DNA of 64,000 nt from Mycolicibacterium goodii (GCF_022370755.2 NZ_CP092364.2:6448001-6512000); one strand, 5' to 3'; numbered from the stretch's first letter, positions 38,448 to 47,559 are shown. Numbers and translations are program-made. Notes: generated by a model from the letters alone, not told the origin.

Positions 38448-39638
38448 ATGGGGAGTGCTGACCGAGTCCAGCGACTCCTTGGAAATCGCTACGAACTCCG
38501 GGGCGTTCTGGGCCGTGGCGGTATGGCCGAGGTCCGCGAGGGGTGGGACACGCGGCTGTCGCGACCGGTCGCGATCAAGCTGCTCTATCCGGCGCTGGCC
38601 GCCGACGCGGATCTGCGGGAACGCTTCGAGCGGGAGGCCCGCGCGGCCGCCGCGCTCACACATCCGCATGTGGTGGCGGTCCACGACTGCGGGGAAGAGG
38701 CGGGCACGCCGTACATCGTGATGGAGCGACTGTCCGGGGCCACGCTCGCCGACGAGATCGCCTCTGGCCCGCTGCGCCAGGAGCGCGTGGTGGAGCTGCT
38801 CGACCAGATCCTCTCGGCGCTGACCGCCGCGCACGCCGCCGGCATCGTGCACCGCGACATCAAGCCCGGCAACATCCTGATCGGGCACACCGGGCAGGCG
38901 AAGCTCGCCGACTTCGGGATCGCCAAGACCGACGGCGTGCCGCGCACACAGGCCGGTCAGATCCTTGGCACGATGGCCTACCTGAGTCCGCAACGCGTGA
39001 CCGGGCAGCCCGCGGGCGTCGCCGACGACCTCTACGCCGTCGGGGTCGTGGGTTATGAGGCGCTGACCGGGCGCAGGCCGTTCGAGCGCGACAATCCCGC
39101 GGCCATGGTGCGGGCGATCCTCGACGACGTGCCGGAACCCATCGCCTCGGTGCGCCCCGACGTCGCTCCCGGACTGATCAGCGTGATCGAGCGGGCGATG
39201 GCGCGCGAGGTCGCATTCCGGTTCAACGACGCCGCGACGATGCGCGCCGCGCTCACCGGTGCCGAACCGCCCACGGCACGCGTGGACCGCCCGCCCACCA
39301 AGGTGCTCACCGCACCGCTGCCGCCCATCCCGCCGCCACCGGTCCTGCCGTCGCCGCGGCACTGGCGTGTGCGCCTGTTGCTCGGCGTCGTCGGCGTGGT
39401 CGCCACGCTCATCCTCGTGCTGGTCCTGGCGCTGTCGCGCGGCTCATCCGGCTTGACCGACACCCCGGCCACCGAACCCCCGCCGCCGACCACCTCGGCC
39501 GTCGTGCCGGCACCCGTCACATCGGCGCCGGTGGCGGTTCCCGAAGAGCCCGAGGAGCCCGGACCCGGCAAAGGGAAAGGCAAAGAGAAGAAGAAGGAGC
39601 ACGGCCCGAAGGGCCCCAAGGGCAACCCGCACGCGTGA
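38448..39638 (+). CDS. Receptor-type Ser/Thr protein kinase with Lys/Gly-rich outer tail
   Basis: A 396-residue PknB-type kinase. The glycine loop is LGRGGMAEV, the ATP lysine is in PVAIKLLYP, the catalytic loop is HRDIKPGNIL, then DFGIA and the APE-like YLSPQRV (altered from SPE, so the conserved Glu is replaced by Gln). A single transmembrane helix follows (VRLLLGVVGVVATLILVLVLAL, about residues 305-326). The ~65-residue outer part is Pro/Thr then a Lys-Gly tract (GKGKGKEKKKEHGPKGPKG). No PASTA or other sensor domain is present. It is divergent from the SRPBCC gene. Confidence 0.88.
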   Translation: MGSADRVQRLLGNRYELRGVLGRGGMAEVREGWDTRLSRPVAIKLLYPALAADADLRERFEREARAAAALTHPHVVAVHDCGEEAGTPYIVMERLSGATLADEIASGPLRQERVVELLDQILSALTAAHAAGIVHRDIKPGNILIGHTGQAKLADFGIAKTDGVPRTQAGQILGTMAYLSPQRVTGQPAGVADDLYAVGVVGYEALTGRRPFERDNPAAMVRAILDDVPEPIASVRPDVAPGLISVIERAMAREVAFRFNDAATMRAALTGAEPPTARVDRPPTKVLTAPLPPIPPPPVLPSPRHWRVRLLLGVVGVVATLILVLVLALSRGSSGLTDTPATEPPPPTTSAVVPAPVTSAPVAVPEEPEEPGPGKGKGKEKKKEHGPKGPKGNPHA

Positions 39639-39650
39639 AGGGCCAAATGC

Positions 39651-39827
39651 CTACCAGCAGAGGATGATTCCGCCGTCATTGTCCGCGGGGTCGGTCACCG
39701 GCTCAACCGGTGCGTCGGCGTCGATGGCGTCATCTCGGTCACGCGACTCGCATCGCATCGGGAACCGGCGGTACTCATCCAGCGAGATCACCGCCGGACC
39801 GGACCTGGCGTTCTTCTTGCTCCCCAT
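39651..39827 (-). CDS. Small protein (58 aa) ending in Leu-Cys-Trp
   Basis: It begins MGSKKNARSGPAVISLDEYR and ends DNDGGIILCW. A GGGGAGGA ribosome site sits 5 bases before the ATG at 39827, stronger than for most genes here. Composition is a basic N terminus, then an acidic stretch DRDDAIDADAPVEPVTDPADN, then a hydrophobic end with one Cys. I do not recognise the family. It is convergent with the kinase gene (13 bases between stops). Confidence 0.6.
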   Translation of the reverse strand: MGSKKNARSGPAVISLDEYRRFPMRCESRDRDDAIDADAPVEPVTDPADNDGGIILCW

Positions 39828-39914
39828 AAGTCCTCCCCATCTTGCCTACGAGTGTCGATGGGCAGGGGGCTACGCACATGCGTAGTGGGGTACCTCACTT
39901 GGGGCCGAAAGCGA

Positions 39915-39947
39915 AAGGCCCTGAACTGGAGAACCAGCCAGGGCCTT
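39915..39947 (-). terminator. Terminator of tRNA-Pro
   Basis: Reading on the minus strand: AAGGCCCTG, a 15-base loop containing an inner CTGG/CCAG pair, CAGGGCCTT, then a T-rich run TTTCGCTTTC. It begins 14 bases after the tRNA 3' end. Confidence 0.8.
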
Positions 39948-39960
39948 CAACTTCCGCGAG

Positions 39961-40034
<74 letters not shown>

Positions 40035-40110
40035 CGTGAAGCCACGACAGCGTATCGCACCGGGGCGGTCGAAAGCCAAACGGGTGGTCAGAGGGCATCG
40101 GGAGTGCGCG

Positions 40111-40168
40111 CCGAGATTGAAGCCAGGGACAAAAATCGCGACGGTCGTGTCCCTGGATGCAATCTCGG
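40111..40168. repeat. 58-base inverted repeat with 21-base arms
   Basis: CCGAGATTG-AAG-CCAGGGACA (40111-40131) faces TGTCCCTGG-ATG-CAATCTCGG (40148-40168). 19 of 21 positions pair, around a 16-base spacer that is A-rich then GC-rich. It lies in the 241-base non-coding stretch between tRNA-Pro and the small gene at 40276. It could be a structured RNA, a terminator for cds1 transcription from the right, or a dispersed palindromic repeat. Confidence 0.7.
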
Positions 40169-40275
40169 TGTCAGCTGCGCCACTTCGATGCCGGATCCGG
40201 GACTCAAAGGGGGTACCGGATTCGTTGTAACCGTCATACGACCAGTGAACGACCATTGAATGACTGGAGTGCGAC

Positions 40276-40452
40276 ATGACCGCGTTGGGCGCCACGATCT
40301 ATCTGGGCTTCTTCGTTGTGGCTGCGCTGTGGCTGTTCCTGACGGCCGACGCGGATCACGACCAGGAGCCGGAGCGTTCGAACTCCGCGAGGATCTCGGC
40401 CGGACCCGAGGGGTCGAGCCCCTGGCTGGCCAGCCAGTCGTCGTCGAAGTAG
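40276..40452 (+). CDS. Possible small membrane protein (58 aa), antisense-overlapping cds1
   Basis: It begins [20 protein letters not shown], one clear transmembrane helix, then [15 protein letters not shown] and a Ser-rich tail ending QSSSK. ATG at 40276 follows TGGAG. Its last 97 bases run antisense through the end of cds1 (stop 40356), so the tail may be fortuitous, but the transmembrane part lies outside cds1. I do not recognise it. Confidence 0.4.
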   Translation: MTALGATIYLGFFVVAALWLFLTADADHDQEPERSNSARISAGPEGSSPWLASQSSSK

Positions 40453-41453
40453 GTGTCGGTGTAGCGGTCACCGCTGTCGGCGATCAACGTGACCACCGAC
40501 CCGCTGCGTCCCTCGCGCTTCATCTCGGCGAGCAATCCGAACGCACCCCACAGGTTGGTACCGGTGGACGGGCCGACGCGCCGCCCCAGCACCTCGCTGG
40601 CGTAATGCGCGGCCGCGACCGACGCCGCGTCCGGCACCGCGACCATGCGGTCCACCACCTCCGGCAGAAATGACGGCTCCACCCGAGGCCGGCCGATGCC
40701 CTCGATACGCGACGACGCCCCGGTCTCCACGGGGTGGCCCTGTTCATAGCTCGGAAAGAACGCCGAGTTCTCCGGGTCGACGACGCACAGCCTGCTGGCG
40801 TGCCTGCGGTAGCGGATGAACCGGCCGATGGTCGCGCTCGTGCCGCCGGTGCCCGCACCCACCACGATCCACTGCGGGATCGGATGCTGCTCCAGCTTCA
40901 TCTGCTCGTAGATCGACACCGCGATGTTGTTGTTGCCACGCCAGTCGGTGGCCCGCTCGGCGTTGGTGAACTGATCCAGGTAGTGCCCGCCGGTCTCCTC
41001 GGCCAGCCGCTGCGCCTCGGCGTACACCTGCGACGACTTCTCCACGAAATGGCAACGGCCGCCCTGGGCTTCGATCAAGGCGATCTTCGACGGACTCGTC
41101 GACGCCGTCATCACCGCGATGAACGGCAGGCCCAGCAACGCCGCGAAGTACGCCTCGGACACCGCCGTTGAGCCCGACGAGGCCTCGATCAGCGTCGTGC
41201 CCTCGTTGATCCACCCGTTGCACAGGCCATAGAGGAACAGCGACCGCGCCAACCGGTGCTTGAGGCTTCCGGTGATGTGCGTGGACTCGTCCTTGAGGTA
41301 CAGCGCCACGTCGACGTCGTCGCACCACGCGGTGGGCAGCGGATAGCGCAGCAGGTGGGTGTCGGCGCTGCGGGCGGCGTCGGCCTCGATCAACCGCACC
41401 GCGTTGTCCACCCACTCGCGCGGGCCACTGCGCGAGACCGAGGAGGCAGTCAC
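40356..41453 (-). CDS. cds1: PLP-dependent L-cysteine desulfhydrase Cds1 (Rv3684-like)
   Basis: A 365-residue fold-type II PLP enzyme of the cysteine synthase family. The Schiff-base lysine is in [12 protein letters not shown] (about residue 65). The phosphate-binding loop is [12 protein letters not shown], with the substrate loop [12 protein letters not shown]. From memory, the M. tuberculosis orthologue breaks cysteine into pyruvate, ammonia and H2S, affecting redox balance and respiration. Another cysteine synthase-like activity cannot be excluded from sequence alone. It follows the phosphoesterase gene by 7 bases and probably shares its transcript. Confidence 0.82.
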   Translation of the reverse strand: MTASSVSRSGPREWVDNAVRLIEADAARSADTHLLRYPLPTAWCDDVDVALYLKDESTHITGSLKHRLARSLFLYGLCNGWINEGTTLIEASSGSTAVSEAYFAALLGLPFIAVMTASTSPSKIALIEAQGGRCHFVEKSSQVYAEAQRLAEETGGHYLDQFTNAERATDWRGNNNIAVSIYEQMKLEQHPIPQWIVVGAGTGGTSATIGRFIRYRRHASRLCVVDPENSAFFPSYEQGHPVETGASSRIEGIGRPRVEPSFLPEVVDRMVAVPDAASVAAAHYASEVLGRRVGPSTGTNLWGAFGLLAEMKREGRSGSVVTLIADSGDRYTDTYFDDDWLASQGLDPSGPAEILAEFERSGSWS

Positions 41454-41460
41454 GGATGTA

Positions 41461-42447
41461 TCAGCGAGCGGACACCGACGGCGACGACGTGCCGGCGCGG
41501 GTCCCCGCGTTCCCGCCGCCGGTGGGTGCGGCCACCAGAGTCAGCAGTGTCGCCTCGGGACGGCAGCAGAACCGCACCGGGGCGTACGGGCTCGTGCCGA
41601 TCCCCGCCGACACGTGCAACTGCATGTTGGCCCCCCAACGCGACGCACCCTTGGCGCGTGAGCGGTCGAGTTCGCAGTTGGTGACGAGCGCACCGTAGAA
41701 CGGCAGGCACAGCTGGCCGCCGTGCGTGTGCCCGGCGAGCACGAGCTGATAGCCGTCGGCAGCGAACCGGTCGAGCACACGCGGCTCGGGGGAGTGCGTG
41801 AGGCCCAGCGTCAGGTTCGCAGCCGCGTTGGCCGGCCCGGCGACGGTGTCGTAGCGGTCCCGCTTGAGGTGCGGATCGTCGACGCCGGCGACCGAGATGT
41901 GCAGCCCGGCGACGTCCAGGTCGCGACGCGTATGGGTCAGGTCGAGCCAGCCGCGCTCGGTGAACGCCGCCCGCAGGTCCTGCCACGGCAGCGGTTCACC
42001 CTGCACGCGGTGCTGTGGTTTGGTCACGTAGTTCAGCGGGTTCTTGGGCCGCGGGCCGAAGTAGTCGTTGCTGCCGAACACGAACAGGCCGGGCACCGAG
42101 AGCAACTCACTCAACGACTGCACGACGGCGGGAACGGCCTTCGGATGCGCGAGGTTGTCACCGGTGTTGACCACCAGATCCGGCTCGAGACGCGCCAGGT
42201 CCCGCAACCACGCCTGCTTGCGCCGCTGGTTGGGCCGCATGTGCAGATCGCTGATGTGCAGCACCCGCAGCGGTGACGAGCCCGGCGCCAGCACCGGCAT
42301 CGTCGCTTCGCGGAGTACGAACGCGTTCCGCTCGATGAGGGATGCGTAACCGACCCCGGCGACAAGCGAGCCAGCGGTGACGGCGGCTGCCTTCTTGATC
42401 ACCGGGGCTGTCGTGACGGCGGTCTTGACGAGCGAAACGGCGGACAT
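41461..42447 (-). CDS. Membrane-anchored metallophosphoesterase (Rv3683-like)
   Basis: A 328-residue protein. An N-terminal hydrophobic segment ([21 protein letters not shown]) anchors it. The dimetal phosphoesterase motifs are all present: [24 protein letters not shown] (GNHD variant with Ser-Asn-Asp), LGLTHSPEP and LAGHTHGGQ. It belongs to the YkuE/YaeI-like branch, some of which act on UDP-sugars or lipids. The C-terminal tail is Gly/Thr/Ser-rich. Operon order ponA2-phosphoesterase-cds1 is as in M. tuberculosis and suggests an envelope role. Confidence 0.85.
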   Translation of the reverse strand: MSAVSLVKTAVTTAPVIKKAAAVTAGSLVAGVGYASLIERNAFVLREATMPVLAPGSSPLRVLHISDLHMRPNQRRKQAWLRDLARLEPDLVVNTGDNLAHPKAVPAVVQSLSELLSVPGLFVFGSNDYFGPRPKNPLNYVTKPQHRVQGEPLPWQDLRAAFTERGWLDLTHTRRDLDVAGLHISVAGVDDPHLKRDRYDTVAGPANAAANLTLGLTHSPEPRVLDRFAADGYQLVLAGHTHGGQLCLPFYGALVTNCELDRSRAKGASRWGANMQLHVSAGIGTSPYAPVRFCCRPEATLLTLVAAPTGGGNAGTRAGTSSPSVSAR

Positions 42448-42546
42448 GCTCGCAGCCTACTGCCCCAGGCTGTGCCGGATCGAAACTTGCCCGGTCAGCC
42501 TGGGTTCAGAGTGGGCAAATCCACACGACCGCGTCAACGGGCCGCA

Positions 42547-45000
42547 TCACGGCGGTGGCGGCGGTGGTGGCGGCCCCAGCACCGGCACCGTGATCGGCGG
42601 CAGGCCGGGGATCTCGACCACCGTCTGGCCGATCTCCGGCGGGCCACCCGGGATCGGGATGTTCACCGGAGGCGGCGGTGGCGGAGGTATGCCGTTGCTC
42701 AGCTGAATGGTGATGATCGAGCCCGGAATGGTCTGCCCACTCGGGTTGGTGCCGACGACGGTTCCCGAGCGTGCGCTGCTGTTGACGTAGGCGGCCTGAT
42801 CGGCCACCTGGAACCCGGCGTCCTTGAGCCGCTGGCGCGCGGCGTCCTCGGTCAGCCCGGACACACTCGGCACCTGCGAACCCGGACCGCCGTCGACGTA
42901 CCGCGGATCGGTGGGCGGCAGCGCGACCGGGCCGAACGACTCGGCGATCGGCTTCATCGCGGTGAACCAGGTGCGGGCCGGTTCGTTACCGCCGAACAGG
43001 TTGCCGCTGCCGCACTGGCGCAGCGGGAACGAGCACAGCTCGCTGGGGGTGGAGGAGTCGTCGTAGATGTAGTTGGCCGCGGCGTACTGGTTGGTGAAGC
43101 CGAGGAAGGCCGAGGACCGGTTGTCCTCGGTGGTCCCGGTCTTGCCGGACATCGGCAGGTTCCAGCCCACCGAGCCCGCGGCGCCCGCCGCGGTGCCGGA
43201 TCCGGTGTCGTCCTTGCTCATGGCGTTGGCCAGGGTGTTGGCCAGCCCCTCGGGAACCACCTGCTCGCAGGTCTCGGTGGTGACCGAGACGTCGTTGCCG
43301 TGCCGGTCCACCACCTGGGCGATCGGATTGGGCGGGCACCACGTGCCGCCCGACGCGAGCGTCGCCGCCACGTTGGACAGCTCGAGGGCGTTGACCTCGA
43401 TGGGGCCGAGGGTGAACGACCCGATGTTCTGGCGTTTGACGAAGTCGGCCAGGCTCTCGTTGCTCTCCGGGTCGTAGTCGCGCGCGGTACCGGGCTGCGC
43501 GTAGGACCGCAGGCCCAGCTTGACGGCCATGTCGACGGCGCGCTGCACCCCGATCTGCGAGATGAGCTTGGCGAAGGCCGTGTTCGGCGAGGTGGCCAAC
43601 GCGTCGGTGACGCTCATCGACCCGCGATAGCCGCCCGCGTTCTGCACACACCACGTGGCCGGCGGGCAGCCGCGCGCACCGCCGCTGCCCAGGCCCTTGG
43701 CCTCGAACCGCGCCGGAACGGGCAGCTGGGTGTTGATGCCCATGCCCATCTCCATGGCCGCGGCCACCGTGAAGATCTTGAAGACCGAACCGGCGCCGTT
43801 GCCGACCAGGGAGAACGGCTGCGGCTGCATCGTCTCGCCGAGATCGGTGTTCAGGCCGTAGCTGCGGTTGCTCGCCATCGCCAGGACCGGATGCGACTCC
43901 TTGCCGGGCTTGATGACGCTCATCACGCTCGCGACGCCGGGGGTGTCCGGGGCCGCGATGCTGTCGATGGCCGACTTGACCGAGGATTGCACGTCGGGAT
44001 CGAGCGTCGTCCTGATCAGGTAGCCGCCCTTGGCCACCTGCTCCTTGCTGATACCCGCGCGGGCGAGGTATTCCAGCACATAGTCGCAGAAGAAGGCCCG
44101 GTCGCCCGCGGCGATGCAGCCGCGCGGAAGCTCGTTGGGCTGCGGCAGGATGCCGAGCGGCTGTTCCTTGGCCGCCCGCAGCGCCTCGGCCTCCTGCGGG
44201 ATGTTCTGGATCATCGTGTCCAGCACCAGGTTCCGTCGGGCCAGTGCGCCGTCGGGATTGGTGTAGGGGTTCAGTGCGCTGGTGGACTGCACCATGCCGG
44301 CCAGCAGCGCCGCCTGCTGCCAGTTGAGCTCGGAGGCGTTGACCCCGAAGTAGGTCTGGGCGGCGTCCTGGATGCCGTACGCGCCGTTACCGAACGACAC
44401 CAGGTTCAGGTAGCGCGTGAGGATCTCGGGCTTGGTGAAGGTCTTGTCGAGCGTGAGCGCCATCCGGATCTCACGCAGCTTGCGCGCGGGGGTGGTCTCG
44501 ATGGCCGCGCGACGTTCGGCGTCGGTCTGCGCGACCACCAGCAGCTGGTAGTTCTTGACGTACTGCTGCTCGATGGTCGAACCGCCGCGGGTGTCGGGGT
44601 TGCCGGACAGATAGCCGGACAGGCCCGTCAGCGTGCCCTGCCAGTCGACGCCGTTGTGCTCGGCGAACCGCTTGTCCTCGATGGACACGATCGCGAGTTT
44701 CATGGTGTTGGCGATTTGTTCGCTGGGGACCTCGAAGCGGCGTTGCGAATACAGCCACGCGATGGTGTTTCCCTTGGCGTCGACCATCGTCGACACCTGT
44801 GGTACCTCGCCCTCGACGAGGGCCGCCGAACCGTTGGCGACGACGTCGGAGGCGCGGTTCGACATGAGGCCGAACCCACCCACGACGGGGAACATGAAAG
44901 CGGCCGCGAGCACACTTGCGAGAAGGCAGCACCAAGCGAGCTTGATGACGATGACCGCCCGTGGTGGCTGCGCGGAAGGTCCTGTCGGCAGCTCCGGCAT
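42547..45000 (-). CDS. ponA2: PonA2, bifunctional class A penicillin-binding protein
   Basis: An 817-residue peptidoglycan synthase. A short cytoplasmic start (MPELPTGPSAQPPRA) leads to one transmembrane helix (IVIKLAWCCLLASVLAAAFMFP). The glycosyltransferase GT51 domain shows SIEDKRFAEHNGVDW and RGGSTIEQQYVKNY. The transpeptidase has active-site SVFK in NGAGSVFKIFTVAAAMEMG, the SPNT motif, and SGKTGTTEDN. One PASTA domain (PSVSGLTEDAARQRLKDAGFQVADQ) and a Pro-rich tail end it. The ATG at 45000 starts the conserved part. PonA2 supports survival in stasis and wall stress. Confidence 0.95.
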   Translation of the reverse strand: MPELPTGPSAQPPRAVIVIKLAWCCLLASVLAAAFMFPVVGGFGLMSNRASDVVANGSAALVEGEVPQVSTMVDAKGNTIAWLYSQRRFEVPSEQIANTMKLAIVSIEDKRFAEHNGVDWQGTLTGLSGYLSGNPDTRGGSTIEQQYVKNYQLLVVAQTDAERRAAIETTPARKLREIRMALTLDKTFTKPEILTRYLNLVSFGNGAYGIQDAAQTYFGVNASELNWQQAALLAGMVQSTSALNPYTNPDGALARRNLVLDTMIQNIPQEAEALRAAKEQPLGILPQPNELPRGCIAAGDRAFFCDYVLEYLARAGISKEQVAKGGYLIRTTLDPDVQSSVKSAIDSIAAPDTPGVASVMSVIKPGKESHPVLAMASNRSYGLNTDLGETMQPQPFSLVGNGAGSVFKIFTVAAAMEMGMGINTQLPVPARFEAKGLGSGGARGCPPATWCVQNAGGYRGSMSVTDALATSPNTAFAKLISQIGVQRAVDMAVKLGLRSYAQPGTARDYDPESNESLADFVKRQNIGSFTLGPIEVNALELSNVAATLASGGTWCPPNPIAQVVDRHGNDVSVTTETCEQVVPEGLANTLANAMSKDDTGSGTAAGAAGSVGWNLPMSGKTGTTEDNRSSAFLGFTNQYAAANYIYDDSSTPSELCSFPLRQCGSGNLFGGNEPARTWFTAMKPIAESFGPVALPPTDPRYVDGGPGSQVPSVSGLTEDAARQRLKDAGFQVADQAAYVNSSARSGTVVGTNPSGQTIPGSIITIQLSNGIPPPPPPPVNIPIPGGPPEIGQTVVEIPGLPPITVPVLGPPPPPPPP

Positions 45001-45272
45001 GCATACAGAGTAACGAGCTTGCTGGGACCCCTCGGTGGCCCGCGGCCCGACAGCCACCTACCCCGACCTTGGCGAAAACCCCACGAGGGGCCGTCCGAAC
45101 GGGCAGACTGCACGGCCGTCCCAAAAAAGGGGGTTCCAAACTGTTGCGTAAATACCGTCTGACCACCTAGCTTGGATGCACAGTGCGATCCAGGTAACAC
45201 CACTTGGCGCAATGTGGCATAGATCGCATAGGCGTTCTACCGGAGGGGCTTGATGCCCGCCATCAGGGGTAG

Positions 45273-45653
45273 ATGGCAGGAATGAAGGGATCGCTGGTGT
45301 CAGCTACACACACTGTCGCACGTAAGGCGAGCACTCTCTCGACGACCGCGGCCACCGCGCATCACCGCGACGCCGAAGCACGTATTGCATGGGTGTCGCA
45401 GGCGCGATGCCGCCAGGCCGACCCCGACGAACTGTTCGTCCGCGGCGCGGCGCAGCGCAAGGCCGCTGTCATCTGCCGGCATTGCCCGGTGATCCTCGAA
45501 TGCGGCGCCGACGCGCTCGACAATCGAGTGGAGTTCGGCGTGTGGGGAGGCATGACCGAACGGCAGCGCCGGGCGTTGCTCAAACAGCATCCGGAAGTGA
45601 GCTCCTGGGCCGACTTCTTCGCCGCCCAGCGCAAGCACCGCAGCGCCGTCTGA
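45273..45653 (+). CDS. whiB4: WhiB4, iron-sulfur redox regulator
   Basis: A 126-residue Wbl protein with four cluster cysteines at about 46, 68, 71 and 77 (ARCRQADPDELF, ICRHCPVILECGADA), then the GVWGGMTERQRR turn. It binds a 4Fe-4S cluster that senses oxygen and nitric oxide, and the apo-form oxidises and condenses DNA; WhiB4 tunes antioxidant and beta-lactam responses. Starts at 45273 or 45282 are possible. It is divergent from ponA2 across 272 bases with no ORF I believe in; that stretch holds only promoters. Confidence 0.93.
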   Translation: MAGMKGSLVSATHTVARKASTLSTTAATAHHRDAEARIAWVSQARCRQADPDELFVRGAAQRKAAVICRHCPVILECGADALDNRVEFGVWGGMTERQRRALLKQHPEVSSWADFFAAQRKHRSAV

Positions 45654-45661
45654 GATCGCGA

Positions 45662-45692
45662 CGAGCCCGCCGACGAGGCGGGCTCGTTTCGT
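45662..45692 (+). terminator. Intrinsic terminator of whiB4
   Basis: CGAGCCCGCC, loop GACGA, GGCGGGCTCG, then TTTCGTT: a 10-bp stem with a T-rich tail, 9 bases after the whiB4 stop. Confidence 0.88.
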
Positions 45693-45814
45693 TGCTGGAG
45701 CTGTTCGGACGGTTCGCTGTGGCCCGTTGGGCCGCGTGGCCCGTCGTCGTCCGCACGCGTCATCGACTGCTCGACTGTAATGTGCTCGGTTGTGGTACCC
45801 GGTGATCAGAAGCA

Positions 45815-47437
45815 GTGAGTGAGCCTGCTCGCGCGCTCCCCTTGTCGGCGATCGTCTCCGGCGCCGCCGGAATGCTGGTACCACTGCCCGTGCCGGGGGA
45901 ATCGCCGGACGACCCGCTGCTGACCGACGTTGTTCTGCACGAGCCGGGCGCACCGGCGGATTACCGCACCGCGATAGTGCTGGTCAGTACCCGAATCGAC
46001 GACCGCTTCGCGCTGGGATCGTTGCTCGGCGAGGTGGGAACTGCCGCGGCGGTTGTACTTCCGCCCGGCGCCACGACCGACGTATCCCTGGTGCCCGCCC
46101 AGACCGCCAGGCTCTTCCGGCGGTCCCCGTGGGTGGGGTGGAGCGAACTGTTCCGGGTCCTGGTCCGCCTGCTCGGCGCGGGCCGCATCGTCGACCCGGC
46201 CCCACAGGTCGACAACCTGCAGGCCCTGGCTCGCTGGATCAGCACCCAGACCGGCGCGCCGGTGACGATCGAGGATCTCGATTCCCGGGTGCTCGCATAC
46301 GCCGTCGTCGGGCAGGACGTCGACCCCATCCGGAACCAGACCATCCTGGGCGGTGCCGTCCCGGCCTGGCGCGTCGAACGGCTGATGTCCACCGGATTCC
46401 TGCCCGCGGTCTGGCGATCCGACGACGTGATCGTCCGCGACGCCGAAGACGGCGACCCGGCCCGCATGGTGGTGTCGGTGAAATCCGGGGGCGAAACACT
46501 GGGGACGATCTGGGCGGCGTTGGACGACGACACCGACCGCGAGGAACTGCGACACCTGTTGCTGCAGGTACGTCAGACCGCTGCGGCGATGATGCTGCGG
46601 GAAGTCCACCGCGACCAGTACGAACGCCGACTTCGGGAGTCCGCGCTGGTCGATCTGATCTCGCGCGGCGTGGACCACGGGGTCCCGGCGGCGCTGCTCG
46701 GTCTGCAGCCGGACACCAGGCATGTCGTCGTCGCGCTGGGAGCCGACACACCTGAAACCCGCTCCCTGATGTTCCACGTGCAGGCACTGCGGGCCGGCGC
46801 GCGGCCCGCACGGGTGGGCACCGACCTTCTCGTCGTGCTGCCCCTGCAAGACGACGAGGCGTCCGATGCCGATGTCGCAGGCCGTCTTTCGGAGCACCTG
46901 GCCCGGGTTTCCCGACGACATTCCGGCGGGATCGCCGTGGGGTCGGTCGTCGACTCGATCCTGGACCTGCGGCGCTCCGCAGTCGTCGCGCGTCAGGTGC
47001 TCGACGCCGCCGCCCTCGACCTCGGCTGCCGGCGCCTGCGTGACGCCATGCCACCTGTCCTCACAGCCGCCGACGTGGAGGACCCGCTGACCCTGATCCG
47101 CGCGGCAGACCTGCTCGAACCTCTGGCCGACGCTCTCGCCGAACCGCTGTGCGTCTTGCGTCGTCACGATGTGGGCCACGGGACCTCGTTCGTCGACACC
47201 GTCGCGGCGGTGCTGGACCACCCCGGCAACTTGAGTGGTGCGGCCCGTGAACTCGGCATCCACGCGAACTCTTTGCGATATCGACTGGACCGGATCAGTG
47301 CGGTCTCCGGTCTCGACCTGCAGTCGGCGGCGGCGCGACTGCGCGCGGCGCTCGGTCTGCTGGTGTGGGAGCGACGGGGCGAACTGGGATCCGGCCGTCC
47401 TGTTGTCGACTTCGATGAGAATCGGGGTTCCGGTTAG
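45815..47437 (+). CDS. PucR-family transcriptional regulator
   Basis: A 540-residue activator-type regulator. The N-terminal PucR-like domain is followed by a GAF-like part (PVTIEDLDSRVLAYAVVGQDVDPIRNQTILGG), a GGDEF-like middle domain, and a C-terminal PucR helix-turn-helix (GNLSGAARELGIHANSLRYRLDRISAVSGLDL). Such regulators control nitrogen or amino-acid catabolism. The GTG at 45815 has weak upstream signals. It sits 122 bases before the decarboxylase gene on the same strand and likely controls the cluster. The gene is not in the M. tuberculosis order I remember at this place. Confidence 0.85.
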   Translation: MSEPARALPLSAIVSGAAGMLVPLPVPGESPDDPLLTDVVLHEPGAPADYRTAIVLVSTRIDDRFALGSLLGEVGTAAAVVLPPGATTDVSLVPAQTARLFRRSPWVGWSELFRVLVRLLGAGRIVDPAPQVDNLQALARWISTQTGAPVTIEDLDSRVLAYAVVGQDVDPIRNQTILGGAVPAWRVERLMSTGFLPAVWRSDDVIVRDAEDGDPARMVVSVKSGGETLGTIWAALDDDTDREELRHLLLQVRQTAAAMMLREVHRDQYERRLRESALVDLISRGVDHGVPAALLGLQPDTRHVVVALGADTPETRSLMFHVQALRAGARPARVGTDLLVVLPLQDDEASDADVAGRLSEHLARVSRRHSGGIAVGSVVDSILDLRRSAVVARQVLDAAALDLGCRRLRDAMPPVLTAADVEDPLTLIRAADLLEPLADALAEPLCVLRRHDVGHGTSFVDTVAAVLDHPGNLSGAARELGIHANSLRYRLDRISAVSGLDLQSAAARLRAALGLLVWERRGELGSGRPVVDFDENRGSG

Positions 47438-47479
47438 TGCACTTCGGAGAGACCCCGCAGGCCAGCCATCCTGTTTCTC

Positions 47480-47498
47480 CGAATCCGACGAAGATTCG
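47480..47498. promoter_or_regulatory. Inverted repeat upstream of the decarboxylase gene
   Basis: CGAATC-N7-GATTCG in the gap between the PucR gene and the decarboxylase gene, 62 bases before the latter's start. It is a plausible PucR-type operator. Confidence 0.45.
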
Positions 47499-47559
47499 CC
47501 AGGATTTTCTCGGCCCCGACGGCTCCCACCACCGACGATGGTTTTCATAGGTTGTAAAG

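Noticed and set aside
42472..45162. 896-codon plus-strand frame antisense to ponA2
   Set aside because: It mirrors the codon positions of ponA2, with arginine-, glycine- and histidine-rich composition and no motif; ponA2 has all catalytic motifs.
44961..45170. 69-residue plus-strand ORF in the ponA2/whiB4 gap
   Set aside because: It overlaps the ponA2 start antisense, has no ribosome site and a low-complexity Pro/Arg composition; the gap is better explained as two divergent promoters.
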